A stretch of 64,000 bases of DNA from Methanoculleus sp. GTDB taxonomy: Archaea; Halobacteriota; Methanomicrobia; Methanomicrobiales; Methanoculleaceae. Positions within the stretch are counted from its first letter, which is position 1. Every line of letters starts with the position of its first letter. This document shows, piece after piece, positions 17,473 to 27,110 of the stretch. Position numbers and translations under genes: made by a program. The notes under the pieces are model-generated. The model searched no databases. It had not been told where the DNA came from and saw nothing but the letters and a program-made list of their open reading frames with translations. The DNA lies in assembly GCF_020696975.1 (NCBI RefSeq), contig NZ_JAJGBK010000024.1:30681-94680 (forward strand), in the 5' to 3' direction.

Positions 17473-20400
17473 CGGGCATCACCCCCTCGGCCGCGGCAAG
17501 CAGCCGTAAGGCGTCGAACCGGCAGATTGTCTTATAGCCGCAGTAGGCCGGGCAGGGGCCTGCATCCGACCGGGGCGGGAAGCATCCACTGCGTATCCCG
17601 GCGAGGTAGTCCTGCACCCGGGAGAGAGTGATCCTGACCAGATCCTGGACGTCCTCGACGCTGTTTCTCTGCGAACCCGGGAAGCAGGCGAAGCAGTCCT
17701 TTAGCCCCGAGTCCCAGAAGACCGGCTGGTTCCGGACCTCCCCGCGCCGGAGGGTGTAGTAGGTACCTCCAACGCCCTCCATCCCGGTCAGGGTCTCGAC
17801 CGCCCTGAGATAGAGAGGGAGCTGGAGCGCTCTCCCCGCCACAATATCCTTGAGTTTGTGGTGAGAGGTGCCTGTCTTGTAATCGGTGATCATGAACCGC
17901 CCGTCAGGCATGACGTCGACCCGGTCGACCCTGCCCCGCAGGCGCAGGATCCCGTCACCGAGCGGAATCGCGACCGCGTCGGGTATCGAGACGGGGTCGA
18001 CCTCCCCTGGCACCACCGGGAGGCCGAACGAGACCTCGAAGGCCTGCGGGACGAAGCGGGAAGCCGCGTTCTCCGCCTCATGCCGGAGGAACCGCTCAAG
18101 GAGGCCCCTGCCCGCCGCGGGCGACCCGAGGAGGTGCTCCTTATCCGCGACCCATGCCGGGCTCTCGAAGCCGAACCGGTCTGCCTCCTCCCGGCCGCCG
18201 TCGAGGATCCGCCGGAGGGCGTCCGGGTAGCACGCCTCGGTGACCGGGCCGTTGCCGTCGCCCTTCCAGGCGGCGTAGAACCGGTAGGCGATCCTGTGGA
18301 CGAGAGCCCCCCGCTCCTGTGCCGTCAGGTCGGGATCGGGCTCGGGGAGCGGCGCAAGCCCGAGGACCCGTTCCAGGTAGAACCGGAACGGGCAGTCAGC
18401 GTAGGTCTCGAGCGCCGTCGGGGAGAAGACGGCCCCTTCGCCGAACTGTTCTGCGAGCGCCGCAGCGATTGCCGGGTCGCCGTCGAGCATGCTGTCATAC
18501 GGGGAGTTGTAGCCGCCCTTCCGGTGGTAGTTCTCGATGTTGAGCCGGTGGATGGCCTCGCGGACCGTGAGTCCCGGCGGCATCCCGGCCGGCACTTCAC
18601 CGCAGGCGAGGAGGGCGCCGGCCCGCCGGGCGGAAGCGACCTTCGAGGCCGAAAAGTCTTCGCTCCCCCACACAGCCGGGGAGAAGGTCCCCTGGACGGC
18701 GTCGACGAACCCGGAACGGACCAGTGGTGCCGCACCGTCGGCCGTGGGGTAACTCAGGTAGAGCCGTCTCCGGCCGGCAAGGAGGGCCGCGACGAAATGG
18801 TAGCGCTCCTCTCTGAGAATCTCCTCTTTCGATCGCGTCGGAAGGCGCCGGGTCTCGGCATCGGTGGTGAACGGGAGACGGGTGGTGAGCCGGGGCATCG
18901 CGCCCTCGATGAGGCCGCCGATGAAGAGGTAGGGGACAGCGAGGTGTGCAATCTTACGGATGCCGACCACCCGGACGGCGTTAGCCTGCCGTCGCCGTCC
19001 GGTCCTGGTCCCGGTGAGGAGGAGCGCGAGAAGGGAGGAGAACTCCGCAAGCGGCATCCTCTCATCCGGGAGCAGCGGGGCGAGGCGGTCGAGAGCTGCG
19101 AGGGTCTCCGTAAACCCCCGGAGGTCACGGGCCTCGTCCTCGAGAAGTTCGGGATCGCCTTCCGTCGGTATTGCCGGGGCCTGCCACGTGTCAAGAAGCA
19201 AGCGGTAGGCCGCGAGGTGCTCCCGGATCGTTCTGGTTCCCTCGAGCGCCGAGAGATCAGCAATGACCTCCCTGACCCTGTCCCGCGTCGCCTCGACGGC
19301 GGCGATCTTTGCTATCAGCCGGGCTCTCGCGGCTTCCGGCGTATCCGGCCTTGCCCTCTCCTCTTCGAGGGTGCGGGCGAGCGCCGTGAACCGCTCGTCC
19401 CAGGCAGCCGCCCCGGCGGTGATCCGGGCATCACGGGAGAGGATATCAATCTCGCAGCCCCCGACGTTCAACAGGTACGGAGAGGTCGTGAGGGCGACGA
19501 CGTCCTCCCGTCGGTAGCCGCGGGCCGGGACGGTGAGGGCCGAGAGAAGTGTCTGGACGAGCGGCGATGCGGAGAGCGGCCGGCCGACGGATGCAACATA
19601 CGGGATCCCGAAGTCGGGAAAGACCTCCTCCACATAGGGCGCCGCCGTATCGGGGTCGGGGAACGCGACCGCGATCTCGTCCGGCCGGACTCCGGCGACA
19701 AACAGGTCGTGGATCTCCTGGGCGATCGCCCGGACCTCGTCGAGCCGGTCCCGCCGTTCTGCGATGCGGATGAACTCCCCGCAGTCCACGGGCTCCCGAT
19801 GGGCGAAAAGCCCGGCAAGCCGTGAAGGACGGTCGTCTGCCGCACCCCCGGAGATGACCGTATCCGGGTGCAGCCATTCACCGTCGTCCGAGAAGACCGC
19901 AGGGTTCGGGGCATACGGCATCGAGTAGTGGAACTCTTCCGCCCCATCCCGCAGGGCAAGGAGCAGGTCCCGCTCAAGCGGCATCGGCTCGAAGAGCCCG
20001 TAAACATAGACCGTCCGGAACCCCCCGCCCGCGTCGGCGAGCAGCCGGACTGCCCGGGCAACGAGCGTGCTCTCGTCGACAAGACCATGCCCGTCGAGGA
20101 ACCGGAGGTAGGTATCGAGGAGATGGGCGATCTCGGCGCTTTTTTCGCTTGCAAGGTCGCCGAGGGCGGCCGGGTAGTTGACCTTCCGCATAATGAGGAC
20201 GGAAAAGAGCGTCGCAAGTTCCTCGACGGTCCCGGGACCGTCAAGGAGCGGGTACCGGCCGGCGGCAAGCAGCCGGGTGAGGATGAGCCGGGACTCTGTC
20301 CCGGAGATCAGCGTCTCCGAAACCGCATAATCGTCAAAGACCTTCCTGGCGAACCCCTGGAGGGTCGTGATCGTGTCGCCGACGATGGCGACACTCCCCT

Positions 20401-20554
20401 CGCCGAGACGGCGGACGACCCACCGGGCGAGGTGGGAGGTCGGGACGATGAGGAGGGTACCGAACGGGTCGCAGGCAGCGGCTTTCTGAAACTTTGTGAC
20501 GAACGCATCGAGACCCTCTCCGGGCAACTGGCGGTATAAAACGGCGGGGGACAT
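17459..20554 (-). CDS. AddB-like PD-(D/E)XK nuclease/inactive-helicase subunit
   Basis: 1031 residues. The N terminus has a degraded helicase core (FGTLLIVPTSHLARWVVRRL in place of a good Walker A). The C-terminal nuclease has RLRGRVDRVDVMPDGRFMITDYKTG-type catalytic residues (D, E/D, K). Cysteines typical of the AddB iron-sulfur staple are present: YADCPFRFYLE before the nuclease and GPCPAYCGYKTICRF at the C terminus. It is first in a two-gene operon with the AddA-like gene (14-bp overlap). Together they would form an ATP-dependent end-resection complex. It is divergent from the ADP-ribosylglycohydrolase gene. Confidence 0.82.
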   Translation of the reverse strand: MSPAVLYRQLPGEGLDAFVTKFQKAAACDPFGTLLIVPTSHLARWVVRRLGEGSVAIVGDTITTLQGFARKVFDDYAVSETLISGTESRLILTRLLAAGRYPLLDGPGTVEELATLFSVLIMRKVNYPAALGDLASEKSAEIAHLLDTYLRFLDGHGLVDESTLVARAVRLLADAGGGFRTVYVYGLFEPMPLERDLLLALRDGAEEFHYSMPYAPNPAVFSDDGEWLHPDTVISGGAADDRPSRLAGLFAHREPVDCGEFIRIAERRDRLDEVRAIAQEIHDLFVAGVRPDEIAVAFPDPDTAAPYVEEVFPDFGIPYVASVGRPLSASPLVQTLLSALTVPARGYRREDVVALTTSPYLLNVGGCEIDILSRDARITAGAAAWDERFTALARTLEEERARPDTPEAARARLIAKIAAVEATRDRVREVIADLSALEGTRTIREHLAAYRLLLDTWQAPAIPTEGDPELLEDEARDLRGFTETLAALDRLAPLLPDERMPLAEFSSLLALLLTGTRTGRRRQANAVRVVGIRKIAHLAVPYLFIGGLIEGAMPRLTTRLPFTTDAETRRLPTRSKEEILREERYHFVAALLAGRRRLYLSYPTADGAAPLVRSGFVDAVQGTFSPAVWGSEDFSASKVASARRAGALLACGEVPAGMPPGLTVREAIHRLNIENYHRKGGYNSPYDSMLDGDPAIAAALAEQFGEGAVFSPTALETYADCPFRFYLERVLGLAPLPEPDPDLTAQERGALVHRIAYRFYAAWKGDGNGPVTEACYPDALRRILDGGREEADRFGFESPAWVADKEHLLGSPAAGRGLLERFLRHEAENAASRFVPQAFEVSFGLPVVPGEVDPVSIPDAVAIPLGDGILRLRGRVDRVDVMPDGRFMITDYKTGTSHHKLKDIVAGRALQLPLYLRAVETLTGMEGVGGTYYTLRRGEVRNQPVFWDSGLKDCFACFPGSQRNSVEDVQDLVRITLSRVQDYLAGIRSGCFPPRSDAGPCPAYCGYKTICRFDALRLLAAAEGVMPDGTD

Positions 20555-20663
20555 CCGGCAATCTCTCCTGGTGAGAGATTGGTGATGGAGGAGGGATGAG
20601 GGTTGTTATTTGGATCGGCACAAACCGGAACTGTCTTCGCCGAAGGCTGCCTGAAAGAACACC

Positions 20664-21596
20664 ATGGAAAGGATCGAGCGCTACCGCGGCTGCCTGCTCG
20701 GCCTCGCCGCCGGCGACGCGCTCGGGACACCAGTCGAGTTCCGGCCGCCCGGGACGTTTGCGCCCGTCACCGGGATGGTCGGCGGCGGATACCATAACCT
20801 CAAGCCCGGAGAGTGGACCGACGACACGTCCCTCGCCCTCTGCCTCGCCGAGAGCCTGATCGAGAAGAAGGGGTTTGACCCCGTCGATCAGCTGGAGCGC
20901 TACGTGCGCTGGTACAGGGAGGGACACCTCTCGAGCACGGGGACCTGCTTTGATATCGGGACGACGACCAGGAGTGCGCTCGAGCGGTTCATGCTCTCCC
21001 GGGAGCCCTTCCCGGGGCTGACCGACGAGCGATCGGCGGGCAACGGGTCCCTGATGCGGCTCTGCCCGGTCCCGATGTTCTACGCCGCCGATCCCGCCCG
21101 GGCAATCGAGATCTCCGGGGAGAGTTCGCGGACGACGCACGCACTCCGGGTGGTCGTCGATGCCTGCCGGTTCTTCGGGGGGCTGATCGTCGGAGCCCTT
21201 GCCGGTGCGCCGAGAGAGGTGCTGCTTTCGGAACGCTACTCCCCGCTCCCGGGCTACTGGGAGGAGCACCCGCTCGCCGGCGAGGTTGATGCGGTCGCGG
21301 CGGGGTCCTACCTCCACAAAGAACCGCCCGAGATTCGGGGGCGGGGCTACGCCGTTGCCTCGCTTGAGGCGGCGCTCTGGGCGTTCAGCAGGAGCAGCAC
21401 GTTTGAAGAAGGATGCCTTCTCGCGGTGAACCTCGGGGAGGACGCCGATACCACCGCGGCGATCTACGGGCAGCTTGCCGGGGCGTATTACGGGGCGTCC
21501 GCGATACCGCAGGCGTGGCTGGACTGTCTTGCAGAGCGGGCCCTCATCGAGTCGTATGCCGGGGGGCTGATACGCTGTAGTGACGTCTGCGTGTGA
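20664..21596 (+). CDS. ADP-ribosylglycohydrolase (DraG/ARH3 family)
   Basis: 310 residues. Dinuclear-metal motifs are all present: [13 protein letters not shown] (residues ~13-25), [17 protein letters not shown] (~51-67), [11 protein letters not shown] (~128) and [22 protein letters not shown] (~254-275). The enzyme removes ADP-ribose from modified proteins or other acceptors in the cytoplasm. No ADP-ribosyltransferase or nitrogenase gene lies nearby, so the target is unknown. It is transcribed alone and divergently from the AddB-like gene. Confidence 0.9.
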   Translation: MERIERYRGCLLGLAAGDALGTPVEFRPPGTFAPVTGMVGGGYHNLKPGEWTDDTSLALCLAESLIEKKGFDPVDQLERYVRWYREGHLSSTGTCFDIGTTTRSALERFMLSREPFPGLTDERSAGNGSLMRLCPVPMFYAADPARAIEISGESSRTTHALRVVVDACRFFGGLIVGALAGAPREVLLSERYSPLPGYWEEHPLAGEVDAVAAGSYLHKEPPEIRGRGYAVASLEAALWAFSRSSTFEEGCLLAVNLGEDADTTAAIYGQLAGAYYGASAIPQAWLDCLAERALIESYAGGLIRCSDVCV

Positions 21597-21705
21597 ATGA
21601 TGAAGAGACCGCCGTGATGCTCGACCAATCAGGGGCGCACGGGTTCCTCATCACAGCCCTGGACGTCGAGGCACATCTCCGCGACCGCCAGCCCGAAACG
21701 TCGTC

Positions 21706-23790
21706 CTACACCAGTTCGTGCCGCCGGAGGAACTTCCGGATCTTCCTTGACTCGATCCAGCCCTGATCGAGCTGCCGGATGTACTCGTTGATCCGCCGGA
21801 CCTCCTCCTGGATCACTCCGGTCCCCTTCTCGTCCTCGAGCAGGCACGTCATCCCGAGGATCACCTGGAGCGGCTGGCGGATGTGGTCGCTGAGGATCGC
21901 GAACTGTTCGATATTCTGTTCGATGCGGTCGAACGCCTCCTGCCGGATCTGCTCGAACTCTCGCTGCCGGGTGACATCGCGGGATATGATCGCCACCCGG
22001 CGGGTATCCTCCCGCCCGCCGGAGATCGGGAAGACGATGTTCTCAAGGACCATTCCCACACGTTCATCGACACACTGAAGAGGCTTACCCGTGGTGAGGA
22101 CCTGTTCGACCGCGTCCCGCCGGACCGCTGCCAGTTCCGGGGGGAGGAGATCGTATATGCACGCCCCGAGGAGTTCGCCAACGCTTTTGTTGAACCGTGC
22201 CGCCATAACCTCGTTCAGGGCAAGGATGGTCCCGCCGTGGTCGATGAGCAGGGCCGCGTCTGGCGTGGCGTCCAGGAGCGCCCGGAACTGCTCCTCGGCC
22301 CGCCGGCGTTCGGTGACGTCGTGGATGATGGAATGCAGAAGCGCCCGGTCGTGAATGACCACCCGGCCGCTGAAGACATCCACGTCGCGGACCTGACCGT
22401 CCGCCAGCCGGTGCCGGAACGAGAAGTGCCGTTCCCCGCCGTCCGTGGCCTTTCGGATCTCGCGGAGCACCTCATCCGGTTCGAGGGTGTTGATATCGGT
22501 GATCCGCATCGCGGTGAGGGTATCGAGCGGGTAACCGTAGTAGGCGCTCGCCGCAGGGTTCGCGTCGACGATGGCGCCGGTCTTGGGATCGATGATCAGC
22601 ATGACCGCGTGGCTCGTGGAGAAGATGCTCCGGAATCGCTCCTCGCTCTCTGCAAGGGCAGCTTCGGCTCTGACACGGTCGGTGATATCGGTGATGTAGC
22701 CCTCGGCCACCGCGACCCCGCCCCGGGGACCGGGAACCCCCCGTCCCTGCTCCCAGACCCATCTCTCCTCGCCGGACGCGGTGATGAGCCGGTAGGTCAT
22801 CTGGAATGGCTTGCCCACCGCGATCCCGGCGGTGACCTTCTGCCAGACCCGCTCCCGGTCGTCGGGGTGGATGAGGTCGCCATAAGCGACCCGGCGGTTG
22901 CCGACGAGGTCCCCCGGGGCGTAACCGGTGATCCTCTTCGCCCCCTCGCTGACGAACTCCATCGTCCAGCCGCGGTCTATCCAGCATCGATAGGCCATAC
23001 CCCGGAGGTTGCTCATCAGGGTTGCGAGCTGCCGTTCACTCGTTGCGAGCGCCTCGATCGCCCGCCGTCGGTCGGTGACATCGAGCAGGACCCCCCAGAT
23101 GCCGTATATCCCTCCATCGCTGTCCCGCATCGGCATAAGCGTCAGTTCGAGGGTGCGGACGGCCCCGTTGACGGTGAGGGGCAGTTCCCCCTTCATGATC
23201 TTCCCGGTCTCGAGGACGCGGCGTTTGAGTCCGGTCAGCCGTGCGGCTTCCTCCGGGCAGAAGATATCAGCATCTGTCTTGCCGGGAGCGAAATCCGGAA
23301 GGAGGGCGGGCCCTTCCGGATTGCAGACGCGGAGGTAACGGAGGTCACGGTCCTGGGCAAAGATGGCCATGGAGGACTCCCCGTGGGTGCTCCGGGCAGG
23401 GTCAGCATACCCCTCGCCGGTGTCGTGGAAGACGAGGAGCCGGAGGGCGAGAGTGGCTGTCTCAACCGTGCTCGCCGTGACGGATACCCGCCGGACGCCG
23501 GGCCCCGGGATGAGGAGATCGAGGGTGAGCGGCGGGCACGGACCGTCCTCCAGGAGGGCAACAATCTGCCCGGGTGCCCCATCCTCCGGCAGCAGCGGCG
23601 CAAGATGCCGTTGCACCACCCGGGAGGCGTCTGCTCCGCGAAGTTCCTCCGGCGTCATACGTAGAAGGCTCTGCATTGGCAGGTTGGCCTGCACGATCGT
23701 CAGGTCGGCGTCGACGATGAGGATGCCGTCGCCCTCCGCCAGGGTTGATGGCAATGTCTTATGCCCACCTGCAGGTGTCGTCGGTGTCAT
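21706..23790 (-). CDS. Multi-PAS sensor with DHp-like helix but no ATPase domain
   Basis: 694 residues from ATG 23790; a TTG at 23838 is possible but poorly spaced. About five PAS/PAC units are visible, starting at residues ~17, ~140, ~250, ~380 and ~505 (for example IFSTSHAVMLIIDPKTGAIVDANPAA and LLDATPDAALLIDHGG). The protein ends in an H-box-like helix pair, FAILSDHIRQPLQVILGM...NEYIRQLDQGWIESRKIRKFLRRHEL. That resembles a histidine-kinase dimerisation domain, but no N, G1, F or G2 ATP-binding box follows. There is no membrane segment. It may be phosphorylated by a partner or signal without phosphate. The C-terminal module is shared with the protein at 32722. Confidence 0.85.
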   Translation of the reverse strand: MTPTTPAGGHKTLPSTLAEGDGILIVDADLTIVQANLPMQSLLRMTPEELRGADASRVVQRHLAPLLPEDGAPGQIVALLEDGPCPPLTLDLLIPGPGVRRVSVTASTVETATLALRLLVFHDTGEGYADPARSTHGESSMAIFAQDRDLRYLRVCNPEGPALLPDFAPGKTDADIFCPEEAARLTGLKRRVLETGKIMKGELPLTVNGAVRTLELTLMPMRDSDGGIYGIWGVLLDVTDRRRAIEALATSERQLATLMSNLRGMAYRCWIDRGWTMEFVSEGAKRITGYAPGDLVGNRRVAYGDLIHPDDRERVWQKVTAGIAVGKPFQMTYRLITASGEERWVWEQGRGVPGPRGGVAVAEGYITDITDRVRAEAALAESEERFRSIFSTSHAVMLIIDPKTGAIVDANPAASAYYGYPLDTLTAMRITDINTLEPDEVLREIRKATDGGERHFSFRHRLADGQVRDVDVFSGRVVIHDRALLHSIIHDVTERRRAEEQFRALLDATPDAALLIDHGGTILALNEVMAARFNKSVGELLGACIYDLLPPELAAVRRDAVEQVLTTGKPLQCVDERVGMVLENIVFPISGGREDTRRVAIISRDVTRQREFEQIRQEAFDRIEQNIEQFAILSDHIRQPLQVILGMTCLLEDEKGTGVIQEEVRRINEYIRQLDQGWIESRKIRKFLRRHELV

Positions 23791-23915
23791 GAGAGATACA
23801 ACTCTGTCTAACTTGACCGGGGGATCCTGGCCGCACAACTCCCTCCCGGCTCATAGCGTGCTGCCCCTCCGGCACAACCCCGGTTCCGGATGCAGGGGTA
23901 GCCCGCCACTCCCGG

Positions 23916-24089
23916 TCACCGCAGCCTGCAGGACTCTTCGTAGGATTTCTTGCAGTCGGGACAGAGCGTCCGGGCCTTCTCCAGGTCGGGGTAGTTCTCT
24001 TCGGTGATCTCGTCGCAGGCCGCGCCGCAGATCTCGCACCAGTATTCCTTCGTCTCCTCTTTCTCGTCGCCTTTCAGTTTGCGTTTCAT
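23916..24089 (-). CDS. Zinc-ribbon microprotein (57 aa)
   Basis: ATG 24089 is preceded by GGAGGG at 8 nt spacing, an excellent ribosome site. The 57-residue product has a basic/acidic N terminus (MKRKLKGDEKEETKEY), then WCEICGAAC and LCPDCKKSYEESCR. The paired C-x2-C motifs should bind one zinc. It could be a small adaptor or a nucleic-acid-binding protein. It lies between the PAS sensor and the SDR on the same strand, 81 bp after the SDR stop. Confidence 0.75.
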   Translation of the reverse strand: MKRKLKGDEKEETKEYWCEICGAACDEITEENYPDLEKARTLCPDCKKSYEESCRLR

Positions 24090-24170
24090 GTGGTTCTCCC
24101 TCCAGGTGCTCGATTGCCCGGATACCCGGGCGGGTTACCGCTCTCCTTCATCCGTTATCATGCTTTCGCG

Positions 24171-24995
24171 TCACCACCGCTCTATCCCGACAAGGTCGAG
24201 CCCCATCTCCCAGAACCGCTCCTGAATTCCGGGATCGAGGGTGAGGGACGACGGCCGGGTCCACCGGGTCTCCTCGAAGTACCTGCCGTTCACCTCTCCG
24301 GCATCCGGGGAGAGGGCAAGATGCGCCTCCACCTCTGCTCCCTGCTCCGGCGGGGCGCCGCCGTCCCGGCCGTGGGTATAGGCCCGGAGGAGCTTCGTGT
24401 CGATCACCCCCGGGTGGAGGCAGTTCGCCGTCACTCCCGTCCCTTCGAGAGTCCGGGCTAACCGGGCGGTGAAAGCGATGACCCCGACCTTCGATGTGGC
24501 GTATGCGTCGTAGGGATCGTAGTCCGGGAACCCGGGGAGGTTCTCCCAGTCGACCGATCGCACGCTCCGGTGGGCGATCGACGCGACGTTCACGACCCTC
24601 GCCGACGGGCTCCCGGTGAGGAGGGGGAGGAGTTCGTGGGTGAGCAGGATCTGCGCGAGGAAGTTCACGGCAAATGTCATCTCAACCCCGCCGGGCGCGA
24701 CCTCCCGCTCCGGCTGGAAGATCCCGGCGTTGTTGATGAGGACGTCAAGCCGATCGTACGCCCCGGTGACCTCTTTCGCAAGACCCCGGACCTGTTCCTG
24801 GACCGAGAGGTCCGCGATGAAGAGGCTCAGTCGGTCCGAGCCGGTGGCCTCCTCCAGTTCCGCGAGGACTCTTTGGCCCTTATCCTGGTTCCTGCCGTGG
24901 AGCAGCACGCGATGACCCTGCTCGGCCAGGGTGCGTGCGGTCGCCTTCCCGATGCCGTCCGTCGAACCCGTAATGAGGATAGTCTGTTCTGCCAT
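24171..24995 (-). CDS. Short-chain dehydrogenase/reductase (SDR)
   Basis: 274 residues. The Rossmann motif TGSTDGIGKATA (residues ~9-20), HGRN for NADP preference, NNAG (~88) and the catalytic Y-x3-K (YATSK, ~165) after a serine in VNVASIAHRS match the classical SDR family, closest to retinol-dehydrogenase/WW-oxidoreductase-like members. It is an NAD(P)-dependent alcohol or carbonyl oxidoreductase in the cytoplasm, with unknown substrate. It is divergent from the acyl-CoA synthetase gene at 25180. The 184-bp gap holds two palindromes. Confidence 0.88.
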   Translation of the reverse strand: MAEQTILITGSTDGIGKATARTLAEQGHRVLLHGRNQDKGQRVLAELEEATGSDRLSLFIADLSVQEQVRGLAKEVTGAYDRLDVLINNAGIFQPEREVAPGGVEMTFAVNFLAQILLTHELLPLLTGSPSARVVNVASIAHRSVRSVDWENLPGFPDYDPYDAYATSKVGVIAFTARLARTLEGTGVTANCLHPGVIDTKLLRAYTHGRDGGAPPEQGAEVEAHLALSPDAGEVNGRYFEETRWTRPSSLTLDPGIQERFWEMGLDLVGIERW

Positions 24996-25124
24996 ATGCG
25001 GCCCGGATCTGCACCATCCCTATTTGAACGTGGTGGTGAGTTGCCGGTGCGCTCCTCCGCCCGGCCGGACCATCTCCCGGCTCGTGCAGGGGCCGAATGC
25101 ACCAGACCGATCACGATTCACGGG

Positions 25125-25139
25125 GATGTGATGCACATC
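25125..25139. promoter_or_regulatory. Palindrome between SDR and RHH-ligase genes
   Basis: GATGTG-ATG-CACATC is a perfect 6-bp inverted repeat in the divergent promoter region. It is a possible operator for one or both flanking genes. Confidence 0.35.
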
Positions 25140-25160
25140 AAATCAAAAAGATGATATTCT

Positions 25161-25186
25161 GCACCACAAATGTGTATACATGGTGC
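25161..25186. promoter_or_regulatory. Inverted repeat over the start codon of the RHH-ligase gene
   Basis: GCACCA, a 14-nt spacer, then TGGTGC. The right arm covers the ATG start region at 25180 and the repeat is flanked on both sides by GATATTC. The gene product itself begins with a ribbon-helix-helix domain, so this is a candidate self-operator. Confidence 0.45.
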
Positions 25187-27018
25187 GATATTCGGTCACG
25201 ATGGACGACAACCTCGTGAAGGCGATCGACAGGATGCGCGAATTCCGCGGGATGTCGCGGTCAGAATGGCTCAACGAACTCTGCATGACCCATCTTGATG
25301 GTGCATCCGGGAACGGCGTGCAGACCGCGGTCCCCGTGGGGGCACCGCCGGGAAGTGTTCTGGGGCCGAACATGACCGATTACGAGGCCGCCTGCGCCAA
25401 CTTCAAGATCGACGTCCCCGAGCACTTTAACTTCGGCTACGACGTGATCGACCGGTGGGCCGAGACCGACCGGAACAAACTTGCCATGATCTGGGTGGAC
25501 CAGGAGGGAAATGAGCGGAAGTACTCCTTCCGGGACCTCAGATACCTCTCGAACGGCGCCGCGAACATCCTCCTCAAATACGGCATCAAGAAGGGCGACC
25601 GGGTGATGCTGATGCTCCCGAGGATCCCGGAATGGTGGATCTTTGTCATCGCGCTCATCAAGCTCGGGGCTGTCTTCTGCCCCTGCCCGACGATGCTGAC
25701 CCCGAAGGATATCAAATACCGTGTGCAGGCCGGAAAGTTCCGGATGATCATCACCAACAGTGAGAACGCCGGGAAGGTCGACGAGGTCGCGAACTCCTGC
25801 CCGCTCCTCGACACCCTCTTCCTCGCGGATGGAGAGCGGGAGGGATGGGCGAGTTACCCGCACGAGCTCGAGTACCCTGCACCGGTATCGCACCACACGG
25901 TCAGCATGCCGGTCGCGAAGAAGACGAAAGCGACCGACCCGATGCTGATCTACTTCACCTCCGGCACCACGGGGGAGGCCAAGATGGTGCTCCACAACCA
26001 GAGTTACCCGCTCGGGCATATCATCACCGCCTCGCTCTGGCAGGACATCACGGCAAACGACCTCCACCTGACTTTCTCGGATACCGGGTGGGCGAAGTGC
26101 GCCTGGGGCAAGATCTTCGGCCAGTGGATCGCCGGAGCCTGCATCTTCGTCTACGACATCCGGGGGAAGTTCGGTGCGACCGAGCTCCTCCCGCTGATCG
26201 AGGAGTACGAGGTGACCACGTTCTGCGCACCGCCGACGGTCTACCGGATGCTGATCCTCGCCGACCTCGACAAGTTCGACTTCCGCTACCTCCGGCACTG
26301 CTGCAGTGCCGGGGAGCCGCTCAATCCCGAGGTGATCCGCGTCTGGGAGGACGGCACCGGCCAGCCCATCTACGAGGGTTACGGCCAGACGGAGACCGTC
26401 TGCTGCATCGCCACGTTCCCCTGCATGAAGCACAAGCCCGGCTCCATGGGAAAACCCGTCCCCGGCTGGCATATCGAGCTCCACGACGATGACGGCAACC
26501 CGGTCGGCGTCGGCGAAGAAGGGCGGATCGCCGTCAAACTCGATCCCCGGCCGGTCGGGCTCTTTGTGGAGTACCTGGACAACCCCGAGGCGAACCGCGA
26601 GTCGTTCCAGAACGGGTTCTACTACACCGGCGACAAGGCATGCATGGACGAGGACGGCTACTTCTGGTTCATCGGGAGGAGCGACGACGTCATCAAGTCG
26701 TCCGGGTACCGGATCGGGCCGTTCGAGGTCGAGAGCGCGCTCATGGAGCACCCGGCCGTCCAGGAGGCAGCGGTCGTCGGGTCGCCTGACCTCATCCGGG
26801 GGATGGTCGTCAAGGCCTTTATCGTCCTGAAACCCGGCTACCAGCCATCCGAGTCGCTGGTCAAGGAACTCCAGGCCCACGTCCGGAACACCACCGCCCC
26901 GTATAAGTATCCCAGAGCAATCGAGTTCGTCCAGGAACTCCCAAAGACCATCTCCGGTAAGATCCAGAGGAACGTCCTGCGGGACCAGGAACTACAGAAG
27001 AGCAACAACGGGAACTGA
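25180..27018 (+). CDS. Acyl-CoA synthetase with N-terminal ribbon-helix-helix domain
   Basis: 612 residues. Residues 1-42 (RYSVTMDDNLVKAIDRMREF...SRSEWLNELC) are a CopG-like ribbon-helix-helix. After a ~20-residue Gly/Pro-rich linker, residue 65 (ATG 25372) starts a complete AMP-forming acyl-CoA ligase: MLIYFTSGTTGEAKM (P-loop, ~260), YEGYGQTE (~400), YTGDKACMDEDGYFWFIGRSDD (A8 hinge) and PKTISGKIQR (catalytic Lys, C terminus). It resembles medium-chain acyl-CoA synthetases that activate short or branched carboxylates to CoA thioesters. The upstream DNA holds an inverted repeat that the fused domain might bind. No Shine-Dalgarno is seen, so the mRNA is probably leaderless. Confidence 0.88.
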   Translation: MVRYSVTMDDNLVKAIDRMREFRGMSRSEWLNELCMTHLDGASGNGVQTAVPVGAPPGSVLGPNMTDYEAACANFKIDVPEHFNFGYDVIDRWAETDRNKLAMIWVDQEGNERKYSFRDLRYLSNGAANILLKYGIKKGDRVMLMLPRIPEWWIFVIALIKLGAVFCPCPTMLTPKDIKYRVQAGKFRMIITNSENAGKVDEVANSCPLLDTLFLADGEREGWASYPHELEYPAPVSHHTVSMPVAKKTKATDPMLIYFTSGTTGEAKMVLHNQSYPLGHIITASLWQDITANDLHLTFSDTGWAKCAWGKIFGQWIAGACIFVYDIRGKFGATELLPLIEEYEVTTFCAPPTVYRMLILADLDKFDFRYLRHCCSAGEPLNPEVIRVWEDGTGQPIYEGYGQTETVCCIATFPCMKHKPGSMGKPVPGWHIELHDDDGNPVGVGEEGRIAVKLDPRPVGLFVEYLDNPEANRESFQNGFYYTGDKACMDEDGYFWFIGRSDDVIKSSGYRIGPFEVESALMEHPAVQEAAVVGSPDLIRGMVVKAFIVLKPGYQPSESLVKELQAHVRNTTAPYKYPRAIEFVQELPKTISGKIQRNVLRDQELQKSNNGN

Positions 27019-27020
27019 GC

Positions 27021-27044
27021 GGGGTTCCCCCTATTTTCTTTTTT
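27021..27044 (+). terminator. Terminator after the acyl-CoA synthetase gene
   Basis: GGGG-TT-CCCC followed by a T-rich tract (ATTTTCTTTTTTGG) just past the stop codon. Confidence 0.55.
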
Positions 27045-27110
27045 GGACACTTCGACGGTGCGCAACTGCCGTCTGGCGGTGCTTGAATCTCGTTTGGCTA
27101 CATGTCCGTG

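Noticed and set aside
17858..19825. 655-residue plus-strand frame
   Set aside because: Antisense to the AddB-like gene, which has clear nuclease and iron-sulfur motifs. The frame itself has none.
21883..23664. 593-residue plus-strand frame
   Set aside because: Complement of the PAS sensor. The sense protein has repeated PAS motifs; this one is low-information.
21706..23790. Annotation as sensor histidine kinase
   Set aside because: The phosphoacceptor-like helix is present but there is no ATP-binding catalytic domain before the stop, so kinase activity is not supported.
25261..26880. 539-residue minus-strand frame
   Set aside because: Complement of the acyl-CoA synthetase. Asp/Val/Leu-rich shadow without domains.
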